A stretch of 64,000 nt of DNA, taken from the NCBI GenBank assembly GCA_963807225.1, contig CAWEAD010000005.1:310001-374000 (forward strand), in the 5' to 3' direction. Below are positions 26,970-35,429 of this stretch, piece after piece. How positions within the stretch are numbered: position 1 is the stretch's first letter; every line of letters begins with the position of its first letter. The notes under the pieces are model-generated. The model was not told the DNA's origin. It saw only the letters and a list, made by a program, of their open reading frames with translations, and did no database searches. The translations under genes were made by a program, and so were the position numbers. Origin of the DNA: JAGVGT01 sp963807225 (GTDB taxonomy: Bacteria; Desulfobacterota; Desulfobulbia; Desulfobulbales; JAGXFP01).

Positions 26970-27782
26970 GCAATAATCTGACCAGAAATCTGCCTCTCCT
27001 GTTCCTGTCGGTTGTCCTGCTGGTCGGGTGTGCGAGCAGAAGCGCGGTGCTCATCACCACCGACCGGGAGCAGCCCAAGAAAAGGGTCGAAGCACCATAT
27101 AAAAAAGTTCCGAAAAGCGCTCAGATCCACCCTACCCAGAAACCCTACCAGATCAATGGCAAGACTTATTACCCGCTGCCTTCGGCCCAAGGTTTCGAGG
27201 AAGTCGGTGTTGCCTCCTGGTACGGCGCCGATTTCCATGGCAGGAAGACTTCCAACGGCGAGACTTACAACATGCACGGCCTGACCGCCGCCCACAAGGT
27301 CCTGCCCATGGACACCTGGCTCCTGGTTACCAACCAGGAGAACGGCAAGGAGATCACGGTAAGGGTCAACGATCGAGGGCCCTTCGCCAAGGAACGGATC
27401 ATCGACCTGACCAAAACCGGGGCGAAAAATCTCGGCTTTCTGGATCAGGGCACGGCCCGGGTCAAGATTACCGCCCTCGGCGAGGCCGAGACCTACCGTT
27501 ACGGCGGGGTAACTACCGAACGTTTCAAGACCCACCCGGATTTCCAGAGCGGCGAGTTTTACGTGCAGATCGGCTCATTCACCGTGGAGGACAATGCCCG
27601 CCGACTCAAGGAGCAGATGCTGGCCTGGGGCCGCAAGGCGGTGATCCGCAAATTCAATCGTCGGCGACCAGAATTTTTTTCGAGTTCAAGTCCGGGCCGG
27701 ACACAACTTGCCCGCGGCTCGGGAAGTCGAGCAAGCTCTGGAGGAATCGGGCTTCCCCGGAGCTTTTGTCGTCGCCCAGTAA
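26966..27782 (+). CDS. rlpA: RlpA-type lipoprotein with SPOR domain, frameshifted near its end
   Basis: Septal-ring lytic transglycosylase-like lipoprotein. The signal ends in a lipobox with Cys22 (LLVGC). The double-psi beta-barrel carries GVASWYGADFHGRKTSNGE, VRVNDRGPF and RIIDLTKTGAK. A C-terminal SPOR domain begins FYVQIGSFTVEDNARRL. After VIRKFN the frame shifts at about 27659: the expected ending VGDQNFFRVQVRAG... and GAFVVAQ-stop (27782) is in the next frame, while the original frame runs on as unrelated sequence to 27910. The catalytic barrel is unaffected. Confidence 0.85.
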
Positions 27783-28164
27783 GCTCCATCCCCAGACATC
27801 TACAACTTCTTCGGGCGGCATCGTTGGAATGCCGACGCTTGATGCCAGCTGATTCAATATCGCCATCATCGACCATCACTCCAATCAGAACGAAACCACC
27901 TACCTCCTAACCATATGCAACGAACCTGCCCGGCCGAACCGCCAATGGTTATGGCTATTAACCTTAAGGGGGAAATTCGTGATTGTTGCTGATAAGGTGC
28001 CTGTGTCAGAGGAGGGTCAAGCAAAGATCAGCCCTCTTTTCTTTGCGAAAAATTTCCTGGTGAACTACCTAAATTGAGGACGAAAGGCAACCTGGCGGAA
28101 GCCGACGCCGGCCCTGGCTCGGAAGGGGGAAAATATTCTCTGTTTCATGCTGATGACGGCTTAC
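27783..28164. other. 380-base gap between rlpA and the CbcL-like gene
   Basis: Separates two convergent genes. It holds one open frame without a start (27853-28077, listed separately) and a weak GAGGAGGG...CCCTCTTTT hairpin at about 28010-28040 that could terminate transcription. Confidence 0.4.
27853..28077 (+). pseudogene. Possible gene remnant without a start codon
   Basis: 74 codons between stops read like a protein tail (IAIIDHHSNQNETTYLL, NRQWLWLLTLRGKFVIVADK, ending FFAKNFLVNYLN). No ATG and no ribosome site lie ahead of it, and no family is recognised. It may be a relic of a lost gene or a chance frame. Confidence 0.2.
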
Positions 28165-30132
28165 TTATTGTAGGAACTTCCAGCCAATCAAAACCAGACA
28201 GACAGCGCCGAGGGCCAGCATGAGGAATCCCAGGAGACGCGAAAACAGATCCGCCCAGACCCCAGGATATTTGCGCTCGTAGGTCCGAAAAGTCCCGTTT
28301 TTGATCAGCCGCTTGACCTGCAAGGAATGGTCCTCCATGAGCTGGTACTGGGGGAGCCGACCCGTGAAGATCACCGTGTTCAGCGGGAAATTGCGGGGCC
28401 GCAAGTGGTTGTTGAAGAAGTGCACGGTGAAAATAAAACCCAAGGCGAGGAGGGCCTCGTCGGAATGGAGAATGACGGCCACGTTGACGATCCAGCCAGG
28501 CAGGAACCTGGTAAAGAACACTGGAAACCAGCGGATCATGCCCGAGGTGCCGATGATCAGCATGCCCCAAAACACCGCGAAAAAGTCGAATTTTTCCCAA
28601 TAGCTCCAGCGATCGAACTCGGGCCGCGGGCCCCGGTCGACGAACCATTTCAGCATGGCACGGAGGTCCTGGAAATCCCGGAGCCGGGGAAACAGCGAGT
28701 CGGGGCCGAAGAGCCTTTGCCGGAAACCGGGGCGACCGGGAATCTTTTTCAGCAAGAGAAAATAGAGAATGTAGGCGACTGACGACGTGAATCCCGCAAT
28801 CATGATCAAAGCGAAGATCCGGTGGATAATACCCCGAACGGGGAAGCCCCCGAAGAAACGCATCATCGCCGCCGCCCAGGTGGCTCTGGGGAAGGCCAGG
28901 GGTAGGCCGGTCAGGACCAGGCCCATAAATGAGAAAAGCAGCATGAAGTGAAGAACCCGGTCAAACAGGCTGAACCGGCGAAAGGTCTGCCCGGTCGGAC
29001 TCGCCTCCGGAATGAATGACTCCGGATTGAAGTGGCCCTCGGACTTCCGGCGCCAGCTCATCCAGAAATCCTTACGCCAGAAGAGAAAGGTATGGAGCCA
29101 GAAGAAGCCGAACACCGAAAAGAGCAAACCGTGCATGAACATGTAGGGCCAGAAAACGGCCGGCCGCTTAGGGTTCCGATAATCGAGGTGCGGAATATAC
29201 TGCACGAACCGCTCGTTGGCCCCCTGATGGCAGGCGCCGCAGGTTTTGACCAGGTTCAGGGGAGCGATGGCGGATTTCTGATCCTTGGCGGGCAGCACCT
29301 CGTGAGCGGTGTGGCAGTCCGAGCATCCCGCCACCAGGTTGGGGTAACCAAGCGCCTCAATCTCACCGTGGATCCCCTGGTAGTAGGTTTGGGTCACCAG
29401 GGGATCGACCCCGTTTCGCTTCATCTTCGCATAATTGGCATGACAAGCGGCACAGGCATCCGTGTGGAATCTCTTTGAGTCCATGCCCTTGGGCGCCTCG
29501 ATGTGGTGAAGGCTTCGGTTTATGCCGTGACAATCCGTGCAGCCCGGGGCATCTGGGTTTCCCGCCAGGGCGGCCCTGCCGTGGACGCTGGCAGCGTAAG
29601 CGCTTCCTTCGTGGCAGGTTGCACAGATTTGGAGGATGTGCTTCTGATCGATCCTGACCGAGGTCATGCGGTGTATGGTACGGTGGCAATCGATGCAGGA
29701 GAAGCCCTGTTGGCGGTGAACGCTGGCAGCGTAAGCCAGGGCCTGCTTGCCATGGCACCGGGAGCAATCGACCGGCTCGGCCTTGGCGTTTGGCCCCCCA
29801 CCCTCCATTTTTTTCACATGGAGATCGATTCGCTTGATCTCCCAGTGGCAGCTGTTGCAGGAATTGGCGCCATGGGCAGACGCGGCATAGGTCTTGGCGT
29901 CGACTTGGGCCGCATGGCACTTCAGGCAAGACGCATTATCGATGAACTGGTAGTCGTAGGAATAGGGTTTACCCTTGATGAAAAACTGCTTCTTTATCTC
30001 CCGGGTCGTCGGCGCGGCTTTCTGTGTATGGGAGGAAGCTCCGACCTGTCCGGAAAACAGGACCGACGCTCCAATCAGGAGGACGGCTTGGAAGGCCAAG
30101 AAACGGAGAACTGGGGAGCGCATATCACCCAT
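28165..30132 (-). CDS. CbcL-like nonaheme cytochrome c / cytochrome b fusion, probable quinol oxidoreductase
   Basis: 655 residues. A signal sequence is followed by nine CXXCH sites (CLKCH, CNSCH, CSRCH, CIDCH, CATCH, CTDCH, CAACH, CSDCH, CGACH) to about residue 300. The C-terminal half is a polytopic cytochrome b part with transmembrane histidines (MFMHG, DRVLHFMLL, GIIHRIFALI, LHSDEALL, FTVHFFNNHL). This nine-haem plus b-type layout is that of Geobacter CbcL, an inner-membrane menaquinol oxidase feeding electrons to the periplasm during low-potential metal reduction; the same role here is inference. It has its own strong promoter (30218-30247). A second ATG lies three codons downstream of the chosen start. 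Confidence 0.88.
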   Translation of the reverse strand: MGDMRSPVLRFLAFQAVLLIGASVLFSGQVGASSHTQKAAPTTREIKKQFFIKGKPYSYDYQFIDNASCLKCHAAQVDAKTYAASAHGANSCNSCHWEIKRIDLHVKKMEGGGPNAKAEPVDCSRCHGKQALAYAASVHRQQGFSCIDCHRTIHRMTSVRIDQKHILQICATCHEGSAYAASVHGRAALAGNPDAPGCTDCHGINRSLHHIEAPKGMDSKRFHTDACAACHANYAKMKRNGVDPLVTQTYYQGIHGEIEALGYPNLVAGCSDCHTAHEVLPAKDQKSAIAPLNLVKTCGACHQGANERFVQYIPHLDYRNPKRPAVFWPYMFMHGLLFSVFGFFWLHTFLFWRKDFWMSWRRKSEGHFNPESFIPEASPTGQTFRRFSLFDRVLHFMLLFSFMGLVLTGLPLAFPRATWAAAMMRFFGGFPVRGIIHRIFALIMIAGFTSSVAYILYFLLLKKIPGRPGFRQRLFGPDSLFPRLRDFQDLRAMLKWFVDRGPRPEFDRWSYWEKFDFFAVFWGMLIIGTSGMIRWFPVFFTRFLPGWIVNVAVILHSDEALLALGFIFTVHFFNNHLRPRNFPLNTVIFTGRLPQYQLMEDHSLQVKRLIKNGTFRTYERKYPGVWADLFSRLLGFLMLALGAVCLVLIGWKFLQ

Positions 30133-30217
30133 GTTTGTGATAAGAAATCGCTATAATTTATTGGGCCTTTTTGCGAATCCGCCCACTTATCGGAACTCAA
30201 TCGTCCCGGTTATTCTC

Positions 30218-30247
30218 ATTAAATTGGCTTAAGGGAACGACTGTCAA
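30218..30247 (-). promoter_or_regulatory. Sigma70-type promoter for the CbcL-like gene
   Basis: Minus-strand TTGACA, 18-base spacer, TTTAAT (5 of 6 match to TATAAT). It lies about 85 bases upstream of the start codon. Confidence 0.65.
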
Positions 30248-30400
30248 CGTTTAATCAAAAATCTCTCCCTTTCTCCAAAGATTTGTGACAACCCAAGCCC
30301 CTATAACATTGCGCTAACCTTAATACGCCTGAGATTTACCTGATCCCGGCCCCCGTCAATGCGAGGCAAGGAAGGCGAGATATGTGGTCGAAAGCAATAA

Positions 30401-30436
30401 AAAAGCCGCTGGTCCCTCACGGGATCTGCGGCTTTT
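30401..30436 (-). terminator. Intrinsic terminator after the AICAR transformylase gene
   Basis: AAAAGCCGC pairs with GCGGCTTTT around inner complementary bases GATCCC/GGGACC, with a T run on the minus strand. The A run on the other side makes it potentially bidirectional. Confidence 0.9.
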
Positions 30437-30460
30437 GGGAAATGCGTGGACGAGATCGGC

Positions 30461-31750
30461 TTAGTGTTTAAATGAGCGCTGTCCGGTGTACTTCATCGCC
30501 ACTTGGGGAACGGCCTCGTTGCAGGCCTCGATGGTTTCGAAATCACGGGCCGAACCGCCGGCCTGGAGGATAGCCGAAATCCCTTGACTGATACCGACAT
30601 CGGCCCCGTCACGGAAAGGAAAGAAGGCATCGGAGATCATCACCGACCCGGGCAGGCCGGCTCGGTCCGCCAGGGTCTTGGCTTCGATTTCTTCCTGGTC
30701 GCCATTGCTTCTTTTGCCCTTTTTGATTTCCAGCTTCAGGTCGCCATAGGGAATGCCGAATCTGTCAAAACAAACGATGTCGGCATACTTGATATAGGCC
30801 TTGTGAACGGCGATTTCAGCTACCCCGACCCGATCCTGTTCCCCGGTGCCGATCCCCACCGTACAGCCATCCTTGACATAGATCACCGAATTGGAGGTCA
30901 CCCCGTGTTCCACGGCCCAACCGAAAATCATATCGGAGATCTCCCGCGCGGTTGGCTCCCGCTCCACCTTGTACTCCTTGCCTTTGAACATGGTCACCGC
31001 CGGCTTAAGATCGGCACTGGAACGAATCGAATTGACCGCCGACTGCTGGACGATGAGACCGCCGTCAATCAAACTCTTGAAATCAACGTACCGGAATTTT
31101 TCAAACTCGGCCAACCGGTCGATGCGACTGATCTTGATAATGCGCAGGTTTTTTCGACTCTTCAACAATTCCAGGGCGGCTCCCTCGAAGTCCGGGGCAC
31201 AAACTACCTCCAGATAGTTGGTGCCGATCATTTCGGCGGTGGCCCGGTCGCAGGTCCGGTTTAAGATCAAGGCTCCACCGAAAGCGGCGATCCGATCACA
31301 ACGATTGGCCCGGTTGTATGCCTCGGCCAGGGTGCTGCCGATAGCGGCGCCGCAGGGATTGTTATGCTTGAGGATGACCGCGGCCGGCCGGTCCATCAGG
31401 TACTTGATGATATTTAGACCATTATCGACATCGGTAAGATTAATCTTGCCCGGGTGCTTACCGACCTGCAGCATATCCCCAACTTTGATCCCGGACACCA
31501 GCCCATTCCCGGGAGCGATGAATTCGACCCCACCAAGGGTCAGATTACCATTGACCAGCTCATAGAGCGCCGCTTCCTGGTCGGGATTCTCGCCGTAGCG
31601 GATGCCACGCTCGTCCACCGTGCCGTCCTCCTGGGGGATGGCCCAGGTCCGCTTGCGGTAGACCAGGGTCTGCTCGCCGAAGGAGATCTTCATCTCCAGC
31701 GGGAAATGATCCCCCAGGATCGTAGAATACATTTTTTTGATATCGCTCAT
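30461..31750 (-). CDS. Stand-alone AICAR transformylase (PurH C-terminal domain)
   Basis: Formylates AICAR in purine synthesis with 10-formyl-tetrahydrofolate. The 429-residue protein has RYGENPDQEAALY, the catalytic LKHNNPCGAA (Lys-His pair) and the AFGGALILNR segment, then SDAFFPFRDG and GGSARDFE near the end. These are all AICAR transformylase features of bifunctional PurH. The N-terminal IMP cyclohydrolase (MGS-like) domain of about 200 residues is missing, so IMP cyclisation must be done by another protein outside the window. It ends at a strong terminator; thiH ends about 80 bases upstream of its start. Confidence 0.88.
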   Translation of the reverse strand: MSDIKKMYSTILGDHFPLEMKISFGEQTLVYRKRTWAIPQEDGTVDERGIRYGENPDQEAALYELVNGNLTLGGVEFIAPGNGLVSGIKVGDMLQVGKHPGKINLTDVDNGLNIIKYLMDRPAAVILKHNNPCGAAIGSTLAEAYNRANRCDRIAAFGGALILNRTCDRATAEMIGTNYLEVVCAPDFEGAALELLKSRKNLRIIKISRIDRLAEFEKFRYVDFKSLIDGGLIVQQSAVNSIRSSADLKPAVTMFKGKEYKVEREPTAREISDMIFGWAVEHGVTSNSVIYVKDGCTVGIGTGEQDRVGVAEIAVHKAYIKYADIVCFDRFGIPYGDLKLEIKKGKRSNGDQEEIEAKTLADRAGLPGSVMISDAFFPFRDGADVGISQGISAILQAGGSARDFETIEACNEAVPQVAMKYTGQRSFKH

Positions 31751-31828
31751 CAGTCTCCTCCCTCTGATTATTTGGGCATATCCGAACTTATTGGACTTTT
31801 TCGCGGTAAATACTGCAGGTGCCTGAAA

Positions 31829-33010
31829 TCAGGCGGCAACCCGGGTTGCGCCGTTAAAGTTCTGAAAAATTGCATCCCAATCTTTGAGGACTGGATCATG
31901 ACCCTTTTCCCTCAGAACTTGACTGACTTCGGCCACCGAACGCTGATCGCCGATGGTGAACTGCTCTCCCTCACTCTCCGGTTCTCCGTAGCCACCCGGG
32001 GCAGTACAGGAACCAGCCGAATAACGAGTCGGACCCAGCCCGATCATACCATCCCGAAAACGGGCCTCTTCCCTGGTGGAGAGCAATAGCCCCAAGTCTT
32101 CATCGAAGATCCGCAGAGCGAATAACAGATGGGCCAGGTCTCGTTCACTGACCGCTGTCAGAGGGGCAAAACCACCAGCCGCCGGCCGCAGCCGCGGAAA
32201 AGAAACGGTTAAACCGGTGCGCCAGTAATGCCGGCGTAACCAGGCCAAGTGCAGTCCCAGGGCCAATCCCTCCAGGCGCCAGTCAGCCAAGCCCAACAAG
32301 GCACCAATCCCCACCTCGCGCATCCCGGCCGCCGCCGCCCGGGCCGGCGTGGCCAGTCGATAAGCCATGTCGGTCTTGGGACCAGCCCGATGCACTCGGG
32401 CATAGACCCCGGCATCATATGTTTCCTGATAAACCGCCACCGCCACGATCCCGGCCCGGAAGAGCCGCCGATAATTCTCTTCAGACAAAGGTTGAATCTC
32501 GATGGAGAGAGAAGCGAAGCGGTGGCGCAGTCGGCCGGCCAGTTCGACCAGATAATCCACATCGAGTCTGGTAGGGGCTTCGCCAGAGACCAGGAGGATA
32601 TGACCGAAACCACGATCGGCCAGGATCTTGGCCTCAAGTTCGGCCTCATCCAGGCTCAAGACCCGGCGTACGATCTTATTTTCGGCGGAAAAACCGCAAT
32701 ACTGGCAACGGTTCGCACAATAATTTGAGAGGTAGAGCGGGGCGTAAAGCTGCATGACTCGACCGAAACGGCGCCGGGTCAGATCGGCGGAACTGGCTGC
32801 CAGCTGCGGAAGGAATTGGTCCGCCGCCGGAGACAGAAGCACGGCCAGGTCGTTACAGGTCAGATTCTTTTTTCTTAAGACCGCCGAAACTTCGGCTGGC
32901 TGGCAATTGTAGACCAGTGGGCGCAAGTCAGCAAAATCCGGCCCGATAAAATGCTCATCATGGTTGAAATCTAGTTGGGAAGAATCGGAGGTTGCAATAG
33001 TTGTTTGCAT
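31829..33010 (-). CDS. thiH: 2-iminoacetate synthase (ThiH)
   Basis: Radical-SAM enzyme that cleaves tyrosine to dehydroglycine for the thiamin thiazole ring in anaerobes. 393 residues; the CANRCQYCGF motif supplies the three Cys of the [4Fe-4S] cluster. A following VSGEAP segment and VAVYQETYD are typical of ThiH. ATG at 33010 lies 16 bases after the thiG stop; a longer frame runs back into thiG and is rejected. It is last in the thiF-thiS-thiG-thiH set. Confidence 0.94.
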   Translation of the reverse strand: MQTTIATSDSSQLDFNHDEHFIGPDFADLRPLVYNCQPAEVSAVLRKKNLTCNDLAVLLSPAADQFLPQLAASSADLTRRRFGRVMQLYAPLYLSNYCANRCQYCGFSAENKIVRRVLSLDEAELEAKILADRGFGHILLVSGEAPTRLDVDYLVELAGRLRHRFASLSIEIQPLSEENYRRLFRAGIVAVAVYQETYDAGVYARVHRAGPKTDMAYRLATPARAAAAGMREVGIGALLGLADWRLEGLALGLHLAWLRRHYWRTGLTVSFPRLRPAAGGFAPLTAVSERDLAHLLFALRIFDEDLGLLLSTREEARFRDGMIGLGPTRYSAGSCTAPGGYGEPESEGEQFTIGDQRSVAEVSQVLREKGHDPVLKDWDAIFQNFNGATRVAA

Positions 33011-33026
33011 GGGCAGAATCTCAATT

Positions 33027-33794
33027 TTACTGCAGAAAACCCAGGCCGTTCTCCGGCGAGGAGGCTTCAGCCGAGTCCGACCTGCGCCCGGCTCCGGCCT
33101 CGTAAGCCTCGCGCCCCGCCTCGACTGCCAGGGCAAAGGCTCGGGCCATGCGGACCGGGTCCCCGGCTACGGCAATGGCGGTATTGACCAGAACTCCATC
33201 GGCCCCGATCTCCATGGCTTCGGCAGCATGTGAGGGTAGCCCCAAGCCGGCGTCGACTATCACCGGAACCCGCGCCTGTTCGATAATTATCCGAACCTGA
33301 AAGCGGGTTAGCAACCCCTGGTTGGTGCCAATGGGCGCACCCAGAGGCATTACCGCCGCTGCCCCGACATCCTGAAGTTTAAGGGCCAGGATCGGATCGG
33401 CATTGATGTAGGGCAGCACCTTGAAACCGTCAGCAACCAGAATCTCGGTGGCCCGCAAGGTCTCCACCGGGTCTGGCAGCAAGGTACGGGGATCTGGGGT
33501 GACTTCGAGCTTCAACCAGTCCCCGCCCCCTGCGGCCCTGGCCATCCTTGCCAGTCGCACCGCCTCATCTGAATCCCTGGCCCCGGAGGTATTGGGCAGG
33601 AAGAGGTAACGCTTCCGATCCAAAACCTGCATAATGTCGTCTGCCGGATCATCCAGGTTGATCCGGCGCAAGGCCACGGTAACCATCTCGCTGCCGGAGG
33701 CCTCAAGCGCCGCCTTCATGACTTGGGCCGAGGAGAACTTACCGGTCCCGACCAAGAGCCGGGACCGTAACGTATGGCCAGCGATGGTCAACAT
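33027..33794 (-). CDS. thiG: Thiazole synthase
   Basis: Builds the thiazole phosphate moiety of thiamin from deoxyxylulose phosphate, dehydroglycine and ThiS-thiocarboxylate. The 255-residue TIM-barrel protein has RLLVGTGKFSS near the start, LKLEVTPDP with the Schiff-base Lys, and VPVIVDAGLG with GADGVLVNTAIA. ATG at 33794 overlaps the thiS stop (TGATG); a TTG one codon earlier is less likely. The C-terminal tail is slightly extended. Confidence 0.95.
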   Translation of the reverse strand: MLTIAGHTLRSRLLVGTGKFSSAQVMKAALEASGSEMVTVALRRINLDDPADDIMQVLDRKRYLFLPNTSGARDSDEAVRLARMARAAGGGDWLKLEVTPDPRTLLPDPVETLRATEILVADGFKVLPYINADPILALKLQDVGAAAVMPLGAPIGTNQGLLTRFQVRIIIEQARVPVIVDAGLGLPSHAAEAMEIGADGVLVNTAIAVAGDPVRMARAFALAVEAGREAYEAGAGRRSDSAEASSPENGLGFLQ

Positions 33795-33994
33795 CAACCA
33801 CCCCCCACGAATCTGATCAATTCCACTTTCGTTCTATCCTCAAGTATTCTGGTGGCATACTCTTCCCGAAAGGCGACCCGGCCATCACACTCAGCCACCA
33901 CCGTGTCGGGATTTAGATCAAGCTCCTGTATCAGCTCTTCCAGGCTCATACCGTCACGAACAGTCATTGGTTTACCGTTGCAGAAAATTGTCAT
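33794..33994 (-). CDS. thiS: Sulfur carrier protein ThiS
   Basis: 66-residue ubiquitin-like protein ending FVGGG; the Gly-Gly terminus is adenylated and converted to a thiocarboxylate that donates sulfur to ThiG. NGKPMTV and the LEELIQEL helix fit the beta-grasp fold. Encoded between thiF and thiG with overlapping or near-touching ends. Confidence 0.94.
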   Translation of the reverse strand: MTIFCNGKPMTVRDGMSLEELIQELDLNPDTVVAECDGRVAFREEYATRILEDRTKVELIRFVGGG

Positions 33995-34012
33995 AGCAAC
34001 TCAGAAATAATT

Positions 34013-34816
34013 TCAAGATTCGACAACCCGCAGCAACAGCCGCAGGACCTGATTGGCTTGATGGTGCGCGGCAATCCCAACTCGGGGGGCCATCAAACCC
34101 TGGCCTGGTTGGGCGGCTGCCTCTCCGTCTCCGACCAGATAAACTCCGGCACGAACCGGAGTAGTTCGAATCAGGTTATTTTCACCGTAACCGGCTACAC
34201 CGGAGGCGCCGACAAAAGGCTTGCCCTTGAGAGCAGTCAGAGCGCAACGGAGAGCTGCAGCCTTCATTTCGGCTCCATCGAAACATTCGACCAACACATC
34301 GACATCACGGAAAACCTTGGGGATGGATTCCTCAGTCAGGATCAGATCCCGGATCTCGATCTTGAGGTAGGGATTTACCCGGGCCAGATTTTCTCTCATC
34401 GCCTCGGTCTTTTTCATACCAATCTGGTCAATGAAATAACTCTGCCGGTTCAAATTGCTGGGATCAACCACGTCGAAATCCACCAGCAGCAGACGCCCTA
34501 CGCCAGTCCGGGCCAGTGCGAAGGCGACCATCGAACCAAGCCCTCCGAGCCCCATAATACCAACGGATGATTTTTTGACCAGATCATGGACACCGGGGGT
34601 ATGGCGGGCATACAACGATCTCTCCACCTCTTCGACTGTCGGTCTCTCTCCCCTGCAGATCAGCCAGCAACTATCACCATCGTTCAGGACGGTATCCCGG
34701 GTTACCGGAAAGCCGTTAACGATCAACAAATCGGCTGACGGTTTCAGTTCATCCGCCAATACTCCAACTGTCAACCCCGCTCTGAACAGGTGCGGTTCTT
34801 CATTAACCAGCAGCAT
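34013..34816 (-). CDS. thiF: ThiS adenylyltransferase ThiF with N-terminal ThiS-like domain
   Basis: Activates the ThiS C terminus with ATP. 267 residues. Residues about 1-60 (GLTVGVLADELKPSADLLIVNG) resemble a ThiS-like beta-grasp domain that lacks a Gly-Gly end. The E1-like domain follows with the nucleotide motif GLGGLGSMVA, DFDVVDPSNLNRQ, and ECFDGAEMKAA. The CXXC zinc site of Escherichia coli ThiF is not seen. First gene of the thi operon; no TPP riboswitch is recognised in the 210 bases upstream. Confidence 0.9.
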   Translation of the reverse strand: MLLVNEEPHLFRAGLTVGVLADELKPSADLLIVNGFPVTRDTVLNDGDSCWLICRGERPTVEEVERSLYARHTPGVHDLVKKSSVGIMGLGGLGSMVAFALARTGVGRLLLVDFDVVDPSNLNRQSYFIDQIGMKKTEAMRENLARVNPYLKIEIRDLILTEESIPKVFRDVDVLVECFDGAEMKAAALRCALTALKGKPFVGASGVAGYGENNLIRTTPVRAGVYLVGDGEAAAQPGQGLMAPRVGIAAHHQANQVLRLLLRVVES

Positions 34817-34969
34817 TTCCTATCTTCCACACTCGAAGCCTCGAATGGCCTCTTTGCTCATAATAAAGCTGAAAACTGGGTATGGATAAGCTTTTTAAGA
34901 TAACTCGATTACCCTAGGGATGGTAGCCTTTTTTCGCCAAGAATGGCGGTTCGAATGGTAATGACGGGC

Positions 34970-35002
34970 AAAAAAAAAGCCGGCATGAAGAATCATGCCG
35001 GC
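34970..35002 (-). terminator. Intrinsic terminator of the alpha operon
   Basis: Perfect 10-bp stem GCCGGCATGA/TCATGCCGGC with a 4-base loop, followed by nine T on the minus strand. It ends the long ribosomal transcript just after rplQ. Confidence 0.95.
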
Positions 35003-35027
35003 CTAGATAATCCTTACAGGTGAGAAA

Positions 35028-35417
35028 TCAGTTGCTCGCCGGTGCGGTAACTTTGTCCTCGCTGTAGTTTACCATCTCCAGAATGGCCATCGGTGCGGCA
35101 TCGCCGATCCGATTTCCAGTGCGGATAATCCGGGTATAACCACCGTTGCGCTCCAGATACTCGTCCTTCAGGGAACCGAAGAGCTTATCAACCACTTTCT
35201 TGTCCCGAACGAAAGAGAGAGCCTGCCGCCGGGCATGAAGATCGCCACGTTTGGCCAGGGTGATCATCTTCTCGGCCACCCGCCTTACTTCCTTGGCCTT
35301 GGGGGTAGTGGTGACAATCCTCTCATGCTCCAGCAACGATGTCACCATGTTTCTGACCATGGCCAAACGATGTGAAGAATTGCGCCCCAGCTTTTTTCCT
35401 GCCTTCCTGTGCCTCAT
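35028..35417 (-). CDS. rplQ: 50S ribosomal protein L17
   Basis: 129 residues with the conserved start MRHRKAGKKLGRNSSHR and the GYTRIIRTGNRIGDAAPMA segment. It has a typical length and is the last gene of the alpha operon, 12 bases after rpoA and 25 bases before the terminator. L17 sits near the peptide exit tunnel. Confidence 0.97.
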   Translation of the reverse strand: MRHRKAGKKLGRNSSHRLAMVRNMVTSLLEHERIVTTTPKAKEVRRVAEKMITLAKRGDLHARRQALSFVRDKKVVDKLFGSLKDEYLERNGGYTRIIRTGNRIGDAAPMAILEMVNYSEDKVTAPASN

Positions 35418-35429
35418 GCCATAATCTCC

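Noticed and set aside
34817..35027. TPP riboswitch before the thi operon
   Set aside because: The conserved CUGAGA and ACCUGAUCUGGAUAAUGC-type elements are not present.
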